A stretch of 64,000 nt of DNA from Polydactylus sextarius (lineage: Eukaryota > Chordata > Actinopteri > Polynemidae), in contig CM028926.1 in NCBI GenBank assembly GCA_016801845.1, positions 7,910,501 to 7,974,500 on the forward strand, given 5' to 3'. The translations under genes and the position numbers were made by a program. Each line of letters opens with the position of its first letter. Within the stretch, counting starts at the first letter, position 1. Below the pieces are notes generated by a model that did no database searches, was not told the origin of the DNA, and saw nothing but the letters and a program-made list of their open reading frames with translations. This document shows positions 40,554 through 52,456 of the stretch, piece after piece.

Positions 40554-40859
40554 TACAGTAACCTCATTGACTAGCAATTTACACCATCCAACAAAATCCA
40601 AAGCATTTGCCATTTTGATTGTTCAGCTTATGTTTGAAGTTTTTTTTAAAGACATTCAGTATATGTCCTGTAACGTCTAACATATGATGTATATCAAATG
40701 TTTTTTGTTGTCTATGCCTGATTACAATGGTTCTATTATACTCGTTTGCAGACTTAGGTTAGTCAAGTTTTCTTGCATTTACTCCGAAAACAAGTATTAC
40801 AAAGAAGCACACGTTGCAGAAATAGCCCTGCACAATAGTATATCTGACCTCTGTTATTC

Positions 40860-41034
40860 CTCTTTATTCCTTTGGCATGCAGTAAGTGGAACAGCACCTG
40901 TGGGCTTCCTGCCATCCAAATCTCAGCAACAGGCGAGGTGTGATAAAGTAGATGTGGAGCTGTGCGATGTGTGGTGATTGGGATCTGCTTTCACCCTCCG
41001 TCGCCTATCATCTCAGACCTCTGAGACCCACCTG
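40860..41034 (+). other. Candidate upstream exon of an unrecognised spliced transcript
   Basis: A locally GC-richer block ends at a consensus donor (CCTG then GTAAGT, 41035-41040). The frame that would join the downstream exon is open only from 40978 and has no ATG. The 5' limit is a guess. It could be non-coding RNA or chance. Confidence 0.25.
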
Positions 41035-41624
41035 GTAAGTTTTCCAAAGCCCTACAACTCAAATACTAACACTCACACTCATTAATGTAAAAAGCTGCTT
41101 CACAGATGTGCCTGTGGTGGTTAATGGCTCAACTACAGGCTTTATCTGCGCTGCATGAACTCTTAAAGCCCAACTTTTGCCAGGCTTCTACACTTTTTAT
41201 GAGGTACAGTACATCCTGAATGATGTCTTGCAGTGTTCAAAGTGATATGTAAATGTGTTTGAAATGAAGAATCTAAATCCTGATACGTTTAGAAAAAATC
41301 AAGTGCAGAGGAGACATTTCAAAAATGTTACTGATATTGGTATTTTGGAGCTTAACTTTAAGCGCATTAAGTGATTCTGAATAGACAAGTACAACATGTT
41401 CCTTATAGTCTTCATATCCTCTGTAAATGTGAATGGAACTTGTAGCTCTGCTTCATGCTCACATGGTTTTAGTGCAGTCAGTTGAATAAGTGCATTGTTT
41501 ATTTTTCTCACAACAGCTTTTGAACAGAAATCATGTCAAGAATTAAACAATTTATGGTATTTCTTTTTTTTTTTCATTCTGGTTTCCCAACCATTCCATC
41601 ATCTAAATTAATTCTGGGGTTTTC

Positions 41625-41695
41625 CTGGGGTAGCAACAGGTCATCCATTAATCACAAATTGGTGGTTTGATCCCCTGTTACTCCTGTTACTTCAC
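41625..41695 (+). repeat. Possible SINE head fragment
   Basis: GGTGGTTTGATCCCCTG resembles the B-box region of the same class of tRNA-derived repeat as the 40.3-kb element, but the body and tail are missing. Confidence 0.35.
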
Positions 41696-42159
41696 AGGCC
41701 AATGGGAACTGAGTTCATGCAATGTTGCCGTGACATAAAAATGTGAAAGCATGTTTGTAGTTGGGCTGTAATAGATTAAACACATACCAATATAAAAATG
41801 ATGAGTTATGTCTGTGAAATACATACAAGTTGCACTTGAACAGAGAGAACATTGTCAGCTTGTCTTTTGACTGATGTACCATTCAGCGTTATGACCAAAT
41901 TTCTGGAAATGTTTTTCCTAACAACTGTTTAATGTGACTGACAATGTGGGTTGGACAACTGTGGTCAGTAAAAACAAAAAAATCTCTCCAGGGAGTGTTT
42001 TGATTCTCTTTGGAATCATTGGGAGCTATGTGGTTTATTCAATTTCAATTAAATATTTTTGACATGGCTGTAGATTGAATTGCTGTCATAAAAGAGGTTG
42101 CTTACCCTTGGTTAAACCCCTGGTAAGGGAAGAATGAACCTATTAATTTTTTTCTACAG

Positions 42160-42655
42160 GCTGAGAGGAGACCGATTCACCTCCCTCTTTGTGAATACCA
42201 AAGGACTGAAGTTTTAAAACAGACTGGCAAACTAGAGCACTACTTTCTCATCAACACAACCCAAGAGAGGATTACTGAGGCCTTTAACAACTTCAACTTT
42301 AACTGCAATGCACTGCTGATAGGATAGTGGTAGTCCTGCAGCAGTTGTGCTCCCACGCTTAGAAGGAAAGCTTGTGCTGCAAAGAACATGAAGATGGCCA
42401 AGACAATATATGGAGGAAGAAATTAAAAGTAATAATAATCATGATTCTCTTCTAACCCAGAACATCATGACCAATGTCAACATTGATCTTGTGATGGTTA
42501 AAGACAGTGTTTTGTGTAGTCAAAGTTGAGGAAGACTGCTCAACCACCATCCTGTGCAGCAATTAGCAGCCTTTGAATACAGAGATCTTTTCAAGTCTGC
42601 CATCATCAAATCTTTATTCCTGTTAAATGTTTAATAAACACAACATTACATTATT
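42160..42655 (+). ncRNA. Candidate terminal exon of an unrecognised transcript (coding status unknown)
   Basis: A pyrimidine-rich acceptor (TTTTTTTCTACAG, ending 42159) is followed about 470 nt later by AATAAA at 42633-42638, the form of a last exon. From the first base a frame of 55 codons runs to TAG at 42325-42327 (AERRPIHLPLCEYQ near its start), but I recognise no family in it. A second frame also reads plausibly for 18 codons. Intron 41035-42159 would join it to the block above. Confidence 0.3.
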
Positions 42656-42817
42656 TATAATTTTATTTTTTTAATAAAATATGCCTTTGATCTCTATCCT
42701 GGAGCATCTGGGTCTTGGTTGGAGCTGTATCAATTAAATAGTCTCATGTCTAGTTTTACCAAATATATATCCTGATAATAAATATAATATGAAAGGCTTC
42801 AACTTACCTTTAATATG

Positions 42818-42922
42818 TTGGTTGGTTGGTTGGTTGGTTGGTTGGTTGGTTGGTTGGTTGGTTGGTTGGTTGGTTGGTTGGTTGGTTGGCTGGTTGGCTG
42901 GTTGGCTGGTTGGTTGGCTGTT
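42818..42922. repeat. (TTGG)n microsatellite of about 105 nt
   Basis: Tandem TTGG units, with GGCTGG interruptions in the right-hand third. Open frames across it (poly-GWLV or poly-NQPT) are products of the repeat. Confidence 0.96.
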
Positions 42923-45900
42923 GTTGTTTGGTGATATTGTAAGGATGGAAAATGTGACGGCAACATGTAACCAATTACTAGTGATAACAATGTGTCAGGA
43001 GAAAACATTTTCAGTTGTACAACAGATTAACAACTTGTTACAATGTTACAATTTTCTAGAGTCTCTGTAGAAAGTGGCACAGCAAAATTCATTTGATTTG
43101 TCCTTTTCAAATTATTGGTGTCAGAGGCTTCGTGACCCTTATGTTTGCAGGTTGTGCAGCTTTGCCCATTGCAAGTTTTATAAATGACAAAATTGATATG
43201 ATTGGAAGTAAAGTGCAGGTACCATCACTTTTCATTTGACCGAGAATGGTACAAAACTGGATGTGACTATAGTTTTTTTATAGTGGCTGTATTGTCTGAT
43301 GTACAGCTGGTATGCAGAATGTTCGTTTTTTTCCTCCTTTCCTTTTTGAACCAAGTTTTGTGTACAACATCTCAGAATCATGATTTGTCATCATGGCAAC
43401 AATAATAAACATTTTTGTTACAAATGTTATTTGGTTAGATGTAGACACACACTAGAACAATATGTCTAATTACATTTTTAAAGTTTGATATTATCCATAT
43501 GTATAGGCATTATGTGAGATATTAAACTTAAGTTCTCATGTGGGTTATTATTTTGGCAACTTTAAAGATTATTTTTATGCACAGGGCTCAAAGGAACAAG
43601 CAGGCAGTTTCCGAGGATATCAATGACATTCTTGTCTCAGTTTAAAGTTTCAAACTTAATAGTTTCTTATGAGCAGTAAAAAGTTTTTGCAATTATCTGC
43701 CATAACTTTTATAAGTTGCTGAGTATGTTACTCCAAGCTGTAAGCAGACTTTACGTAGTGAAGAGCTTATGATGATGAGAGGAAATCTTCATAACATCAA
43801 TATTTTTGAAGTGAATTGCAGTGTAAAACACATAATCTTCCACATGCTGTAGACACTATCTATTTAGATGTGGAATCAAAGTGAAAGCAGATGGGATTGG
43901 AGGCTAAAATACTTTCCACTTGAAGTAGACCGCTCTTGTTCAGAGCTCTCTCAGTAGCTGGGCTTGTTCCAGACGCCCGCCTGGAGAAGTGAAGTTCAAA
44001 CTACTTGGCTCCCACCACTCTCACCATGCTGTCGCTGGGTAGAGCGCTGATTTACGATAAAAGTCCTCCTGCTAGACTGGACGAACCCAGGGCAGGGATG
44101 AAGAATGACACCCAAGAATTCAGACACAACAGTGTATTTTTTGCGGGAATTCAAGTGTTGCCATGTTGAACCCGTGTGCAGCTGTGATAACTGTAAAATC
44201 AATGTGCTTATCAAGAGGGAAGCACAAAAAGATTTGTTATTTTCAGATTATCTCAGGTGCATATAAAAAAATGCATTTTATGTTCTTTCTTTATACAAAT
44301 AATTCCTTACAGTTAGGTTACATTATAATCTGTACAGCTATTATAGCTGCACTGACGACCCTGCACGCTCACACAGGTGTTTTCACTCTGGGCAGAGCAG
44401 TTCTGAGAATTGCACAACTTATAAAAGTTATTTTATACGTTTTACTTATTCACCAAAATTTTATTTGTTAACCTTTGGTCAAACAGCTTATATTGAAAAT
44501 GAAATAATAAGCCAACAGAAGAGTGAGGATTCAATAAAGCACAGCTTCACAAGTCTCACATGTTTAATACAACACTTCATTCTTATCAGAATAGAAAAAA
44601 TGGGTACCACATTCATATTACAGCTGGTTTAGGTGTGTCAATTTTTTCCTCAACATTTATTCACTCACATACACACACACTCACATTTGTTGACATCTAT
44701 ATTTGACTAGTTCCAACTGATTTTTCACATTAAGCTGTAGATGAGGTCTTTGGTGCAACACAACACTCAAGCACAGTATACTTTGACCTTTAAAGTCAGC
44801 AAGCTGCTCATAGACAAATGAAGTGCACAAAGAATGTAGTAGGGTGATACATAATAGAGACTGGAGAGGCTCTTTCACACCCATCTGTGACACCCATGTG
44901 TAAACAGCTAGCCAAAAAAAGATCATAGCTCTTGACCCAAGCACAGAGCGAATAAGCAGAGAGAAGTAAAGTCTATGTAGGGTAAGATACAAGATTTGTT
45001 TATAGCATAACATAAAGTAAGATTTAGATAAACTGCTTTAAATGGTTTCAGATATGGACTTGATATTGATAATAACATGACATGACCATGACATCTTTTG
45101 TTTAGTGGCTAGTTTCATTTATGTTCTGCTAGATCATCATGTCAGTGCACTGATGCATATGCATTTAAAGGTGACAAAGAATCAAAAACTGTTTTTACCT
45201 CATTGTTGTTAAAGAACAGTAGTCTGTCTACATTCAGAAACATGCAAAAAGTGCTAGTAATTCTGAACATCTTCTTTGCTCAGAAATTTCTCTTTTAGAA
45301 ATGTCTGCTAGAAAATGAGTCAATTTCAAAAATGGTTGTTTGTGATGTAAAATGTATCTCACTGCCCCCCCACTCTGATGGAATGACCTCCCATTCAAAG
45401 GTGTCAGCTGTAAAAGACTGTAAAAAGTCCTTGTTCCACAGCTGGCAAAGTTACATTCATTTGAGTGACAGTAAAGGCAGCCAGTCACTGTCAAGTGTTT
45501 GCATTTCTTAATGAATTTGCCAGTTAAACCTGAAAAAATGTCAAATAGATGCAAAATCATGGATTTAAAATCCCCCACCCTGAAATAGCTTTCTGAGAGA
45601 GGTTTTTAGGAAACTTCTGAGGCGTTACACATCCAACCAACATTTTATTGTGTATATGTCACACCACAGAATAAGGCTCAAAACCCCATTCAACCATTTT
45701 ATGTCACCTTTAAAATTACTCAACTCTTTTTACAATATTATTTTTCCCCTCAATATTTGTTTTCACCCACCTTCACTATCTGATTTATATTGTTTTAGTG
45801 ATGTTTGATTATTAAGTTACTTATTTTTATAAGACTTATGACTGCCAAAGTCATTTGTGAGACCACTGACAAATAACCAGCAGCACAGTGGTCATAAAAA

Positions 45901-48120
45901 TGACGGTGTTCCAATATGGTGATTAAACTACAACTAAGCTTTTTCCACAGCTTAACACAAAGTTAAGAATCGGACAAAATATTAATAGAAAACTCAGTCC
46001 AGTTTCCACTTAAAACACTAGGAAAGACAAATCCTGATTTTCCAGAATCATAAGCAATTCGCAGAGCAGCCATATTGGCTCCACTCATTTCCTAAGTAAG
46101 GTGATTGATTGCTTCACATTGCGTAGCTTGAGACACAGACCAAGTGGGTCATAAAGTGAGAAATCTGAGCTTTAAAAAAATAAATATGATATTCACAGTG
46201 GATCATAGATGTGTTTATAGAAAAGATAAGGATTACCTGAAAGCACAAGACTGGAACTTTCTATAACTTCAGAATTTGTTGACGGGTAATTTAACACAGG
46301 GACTCATACTAGACGAGTTCTTAATGTTCTGTCATGCCATTCAGGTTTATTAGTCATGACAGAAACAAGGGCATGAATTTTAAGCAAGCAGCCACAAAGG
46401 AAATGTGAAAAACCCAATTAATCATGTAACATAGCTGTCCAGCTGCAGGAAAAGGGAGATAGATGAAAGCAAGGTGAAATTCTCTGAAAGCACTCTATAT
46501 TATACAGTATTAAAGCAAAACAGACTAATGTGAGCAGTTTATTTATGCACTGGCAATAGGGCTTCTGAAAGAGTGATATCAAAGAGAGATTGACCATGTA
46601 GAGACAGTGGAGGCAGGTTACAGTGGACATTTTACCTGTATTCTTGTAAACATTAGGATTTGAGTGGAATACATTTGAACAAAGCAGCTCACTGAGCTCT
46701 GGTCTTCAGGTCCTCAGGACCAAGGTGATAGATTACTGTTTGTTTTGCATAACACAAATTTGTTAATCAATTGCATTCCCAGGTGAAGCTTGGTTCCCAA
46801 TTAGAATGAAAACTATCAGAGTTGTTATTTTGCAGAAGAATTGTATCTATTTCTCATCTTAAAACTGCTCCATGAATTATTGTGCAGTTTTTTGTGGAAG
46901 TTGAAATAGTTCAGTCGTTTTTTTTGTATGTACTGAAGAAAAATGATAATGACAATAAGGAATTTTTTAGGAACTTTAGCTGGGGAAGGCACACTAATCA
47001 CCAACTCCTCTGTGATTGTGCACCTTTGTGTTAACATCCCCATTCACTGTTAGTCCTACCACCCCTCATTGAGCTATGAGGATAGTGAGCCTTAGAAAAA
47101 AACACTTGGCAGCTAAGCACTGCCATATGTTCTCAATTCACTGTGTGCACCATAACAATCCTCAAAGCAGTAGAGAGTGTGAGTATTTGATATAAACATC
47201 ATCGGGGATCATCATAAATTAGTGTTGCCCCTTTGGGCAGAACTTTATTATTGTACCCTACCTTTTCCCACTGCCAAGTTTAAAATTCAAATGAGAGAAA
47301 TTTCAGTGACTGATGAGGTAAGTATTTCAGTCTATTGTTCAAACACCAACATTGGCAGCTATTGGAGCAGACTGGAATCAATGAGGCAAGAAAAAATACA
47401 CACACAGCCACATGCATGATTGTGCTCCATATCAAACACAGAGAGATGACACAATTGCCAATAGCAAGACTCTGAGAGGTAACAGGTCTAAACAAAGACA
47501 CAGAAATCTGTTCAGGTTTTAGATGCAAATTACCAAGAAGTCAGAAGGCTTTTTCACCTGTAGGGTATTTTGATGCCAAGGTGTGGATTTGCATTAGGCA
47601 TTGGATAAAGAATTTTCTGGCTGGAAAATTGACAAGGAAATGTTTAGTATTAGATAATTGTGTTTGCCACTGGAGGCACAAAAATATTTTCTTTAAATTA
47701 AAAAATGATTTTAAAAATGATCCCATTCAGATTTATTCACAGTTGATTCAACAAATGTTCATCCCTTATTGACACTCACAGTGCTGCAGGATTTAATGGC
47801 TGAAAAAATTTTTTTTTTTTTTTTTGGATACTGGTTGAAGTTGACAGGGTCATATTGAACATGTTTGAATGTGTTTACAATTACAAAGTAAATCTAAACA
47901 TGATTTAAAAAAGTGAAACCTGAGCACACTGTGTTGTGTTTATAACTGTGAAATAATATCTGTAGTTAAATAAATAGTTGATATCATAGTTGGTGTGAAT
48001 CTAAAAAAGTCAGGTGCAACTATAACTGCAATTAATGTATTTTTACATGAGGAGCTCTGGACTAATGTACATACATAGTTTGAAACTGACATCAGCAGGA
48101 TTGTGATGGTTTATTGCTCA
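42923..48120. other. Middle of the gene-free interval
   Basis: AT-rich DNA with scattered short open frames that resemble no protein I know. T run at about 47808-47825. No repeat family or RNA gene recognised. Confidence 0.4.
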
Positions 48121-48186
48121 TAGTTCTTGCTTGCTTACATGATTCCCAAGATGTTTGTGAAAATTCTCAGTCATTCAGGTAATGTT

Positions 48187-48628
48187 GATCCAAGAAAGGC
48201 TGAATCAAGTGCAGCAGACCCTGACCCATGGGTGTGGACTTCCAGGTATTTATCAAGGTCATCATCATTGATGTCACCGGGTCCATTAGGGATCCTAATG
48301 ACAGCCATTAGAATAGTTGAGTTCACCTGAGTTCACCAGTTTTTGGACTTTTTGCCAATTATAAAGTGGTGGGAAACCTTAAATTTTTTCCATTGTTTTA
48401 AAAGTGCAAGATCAAGACTCAAATTCAAAGGCATGTTAAGGGTAAGGGATGCTCTACATCTACATGAATCTACATGAAAACAGGGAGGTGGTAACAACCC
48501 CACAGAGGTCAAACCTGAGATGCCTCACAAGTAACTCAGAACTGAAGACACCTCTTGGATGAGAGCTGAAATGTCTTCCAATATCTACAGCAAAATCCGG
48601 CTGCCCTTGATTCAACCCTTCATGGATG
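48187..48628. mobile_element. Degenerate repeat with imperfect inverted ends (MITE-like)
   Basis: The 31-nt segment 48187-48217 matches the reverse complement of 48598-48628 at 25 of 31 positions, sharing the core TTGAATCAAG/CTGAATCAAG and GCAGC. The right part (ACCCCACAGAGGTCAAACC, then GATGAGAGCTGAAATGTCTT) resembles a dispersed fish repeat I have seen in many loci but cannot name. The left flank TTCTCAGTCATTCAGG recurs in similar form near 36080. An old non-autonomous element is the simplest reading. Confidence 0.5.
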
Positions 48629-49945
48629 ATTCCCAAAATTTCTGCTTACATTTCTTTTTGTAGTCAGCAAGGTGAAAAGCTGAACACACACTGTATTGAC
48701 ACAGTAATTCTATGTAAAATATGTACAGTTTGATATATGATAGTTTAATAGGAAAAGAGATGAAAATAACTCATGCCGTCTTATGGTCTTCTTACTTATG
48801 CCTGTCAGCGCATATTTTCATAGTCCCAGATTTACGTTCCTTAGATGGATAGTGCTGGAAGGTAGAGATATCTGTTAAAACAGGTGTTGAGTGCTGAGTT
48901 CCTCAGTTACAACAGTTGGACTTTACTGTTGGTTTATCAGACTAAATCTGTCTAGAAAGTATCTTTATGTGCCACTATGAGGCTTTTTCCCTTGGATATA
49001 TTTTGATCCTTCTCCCTCAGCACCTGCATCCTTTACAGGAGAAGCAGACTGTCCAATCATTATGTGGGGAAACTTCTGAGATTCTAGTATACCTGGTAAT
49101 TTTTCTGTGAAATTGCCTGCTGCTTTTCTCATAGCAGGAGAACACTCACCAGTGTTTCTTTTATACACTGAGAAAAAGGGATCTGGTATCCGTTTGAATG
49201 CAGTCAATCAATCTAACTCTCTGAAGGTTTTACACAACACTGAGCCAGATTCCCATAATATGAAGTTACTTTTTTAATGCTAGCATAAAAAAAAAGTTTT
49301 TTTTTTTTATTTCTTGCACTGGCATCAAATATGAAATTTGTAAGTAAAAACATATGAAACGTATTATCTCTTACAGTTTTGTTGGTTTTGGTCACAGACT
49401 GAATTTTGCTTCTGAAGCAGCTTTTCTTTTGCGTCACACAACTAAGTTTTGCTTTCAGATCAGTCCTCTGTTTACAAGTCAGTTTTCAAGCTTTGAAGTC
49501 AGGCTGAATGTACTGGGTGGGATTTACTCTGATGGATGAAAATCATTGTCCCCAATGATTGTTAGTGCCCAGACATGGGTTAACACCATGGTGTTGCGTT
49601 TTATCCAAGGAAGGCAGATGACCTGATAATCTGCCTCTGTTTAATCAAAATCAGTGTTGATCTTGAATATGACTGTGCTTGCACTAAAAAGACTTAATTA
49701 ACCTAGGATGAACCAGGATTGTCATCTAAATGCTCAAATGCTCAAGCCCATGGCCAGGTTTTGGTGGGCAAAGTATTTCACAATACGATGTGAATGCAAC
49801 CTTTTATTCTATTGTGCTTAAATAGTCTTAAGTGATGAAACTATTTAACCATGGTTCTACTGTAGAGTATGTTGAAACAGGAAAAGAGGCTTTTGTTTTG
49901 ATAGAATCAGTTGAGGGTATGATGGTTTTCCTAAGTCTCTACAGA

Positions 49946-49978
49946 AATTTCCCATCACTGAATCAGTGATGGGAAATT
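49946..49978. repeat. Perfect 15-bp inverted repeat with a 3-nt loop
   Basis: AATTTCCCATCACTG (49946-49960) and CAGTGATGGGAAATT (49964-49978) are exact reverse complements around AAT. Near-palindrome; function unknown. Confidence 0.92.
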
Positions 49979-52402
49979 CGTCATCACCGTGGCAGCACAC
50001 TGCTGTGAGTCATTATACTCTACAACCACAAAGCTCTCCATTTTCATTCATGCCATAATGTTTTGGCCTGTCAGACTGACAGACTGTAGCATCTTTTGCC
50101 CAAAATGGCATAATTACAACTGTTGTCATTATAAACTCAGATTAGTTGTCAGCCTTAATAGCTGTACATAAAAGTCTTAAAACAATTACATCATCATCAT
50201 TTTAATTTATTACATCTTTTCAGACAAGATCCCATGTCATTTTCTAGCCTCCTCTAAACAGAACAAAGGAACTTTTAACTTGGCATAAACAAACATCCTC
50301 ATCAACAATCAAAGACGATAACAAATGCCAGTTGCAAAATTATGCTAAAATTATGTTAATTGTGTTGCTGTCAAATAAATCAGGGGTTGGAATTTTGTTT
50401 CACTGCATCATTTGCTGTGCAGCTGGTAACTTTGTTGTTATCCAGCGTCATTATTGGTTTGCATTCACAACAGTTGCTTTGAAGACATAGGTCTTCAATT
50501 TAGATATTAATTCAAAGGAATATCTCCAGTTATGCAAAAAAAATCAAAGTTGTTGTAAACGTGCATCGACAATTTGTTATTTCACAAACAATCTATAGCA
50601 GTGAAAAATGCGTTCAGTTTTCTTAAACAATTAACACCTCATAAAAAAATTTATTGAATTCCTGTCTCATTGACTGTCTCCTCCACAAACCACTGTACAC
50701 AATAACTGCCACAAATCACCACAGCAGAATAGAATTAAGCCATGGTATACATTGCAGTAAATGCTTCTGCAGCAGGTCTACCAAACAAATGCCTGATGAA
50801 AATGAATTAACAATGAAGGCTGAATTTAAATACAGTAATTTAATCATGGCGAATTTTAGACAAAAGTTAAAAAGGGGCGAAACAAATCAAAACAAAGTAA
50901 AACCTGAAACACAAGCAGATGCCCTAGTAATGGGAAGCAGGTTGGGATGGTTGCTAAGTGACAAGGGCTAAGATGAGGGTCCATAGTTTTGGCCGTGGTT
51001 TAGCAGGAAAAACACTTCTCCTCCCTAGTCTGAGCCACCCTCTTTCCCCATAGTGCTGTGGTTCTGACGCTGGCGGGGCAGGACAGGAGGCAGGCCCGGC
51101 CAAATGAGAAACAGACCCCCGTCACCCCAGTATTGCCTATTTCTCCCTGTGGCTTTTTTGTTTTCAAAGAAAAAAAAGAGTGCACTCCAAAAATAGATTT
51201 GGGGTTCGCGTGCCAATGGGTTTTGAAACCTTTTTTTCCACTCCCTCTAGTCACGCAAGTAGCCTGGCAAGACCTTGAAGAGAGAGCAAGGGAAAAAACA
51301 GAACTCGTAAGAGACAAGAGGATCTGAGGGGGGAAAAAGTCTCTCTAGAGTGTTTGGAGAAAGGATTGTGGTAAGCTAAGGATGGAGCATCCCTGGAGCC
51401 TAGCCCTTTGCTGAGGGAACAAGGAACAGACACTTCCGTGCAAGCTGCAGGTATGAGGGCTTTATGGGTAATCCAACCATGAGCAGAGAGACCTCTCTCT
51501 GGTTTGGCCTCATTTTAACTGGACAGTAGCCTGGGCTCCTCAAGAGTAGAGTGTGATCCTTACCAAAGAGCCTGCAGGCAAAGCAGCTGACACCTTTATA
51601 CAACAATTCCTATCCCTTATATCAATAAGCCTTCACTGTGATTCAGTTCATTACTGACTGATCTCTGCAGCTGGTATTCATCTTTTTATCTGTCGCAACA
51701 TATACTATGTCATCAAGATGAGATCACTGTCTAGATTATATAAAAGAGAGACATTGTCAGACCCTGGTTAAGAACCTTTGAAAATCTGCCTATTTTCGTA
51801 CCTTCATTATATAAAGTGCTTTTGAACATAAGACAGTGAGAAGGGCCCATGGCACAAGCTCTTCTGCAGAAGCCATGTTAAAACCATTATATCCTCTGGT
51901 CGTTATAGTCATTACGCCTTCAAGGCTACATAAGCCTTCTGCTGTTAAAAAGCATGACAGTTTTCTGGAACATCTGAGTAAGGGTTAATTTCTTTGGCTA
52001 CTTTATTGACAGGTAGACAGGCTCATGAAAGCCGACAATGATGAAAGTGTTTGTCACCTGACACCAAGTGACATTAAAGTCCCCATTCTGAGCGCCAATG
52101 ACTTTTTTAAATAAGCATCACCATATATGAATTACTATTGACTTTCACTTTTACATTGACTGTACATGCACTTAGTAGTTTAGTACTACTACTGCAGTAT
52201 AGTACCACTTCTGTTATTACCAATAGGATGTGAAAAAGAGACAAAACAAGACTAAACAAGCACGTTTTGTAGCAACTCTGGAATGAGCAGAGATTGAGCT
52301 GCAAGGGCAATAATGAAAAGTTTGAACAAGAAAAGTCTATACTAAATAGCCAGGCTGTAATACACAGACAAACAGTGCAAAACAGGACATATATATAGAA
52401 CA

Positions 52403-52449
<47 letters not shown>
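52403..52449. repeat. Compound (CT)9(CA)14 microsatellite
   Basis: A CT run (52403-52420) passes directly into a CA run (52421-52449). Confidence 0.96.

Positions 52450-52456
<7 letters not shown>

Noticed and set aside
42789..43070. Frame with a repeated GWLV motif
   Set aside because: It is the translation of the TTGG microsatellite; the opposite strand gives poly-NQPT in the same way.
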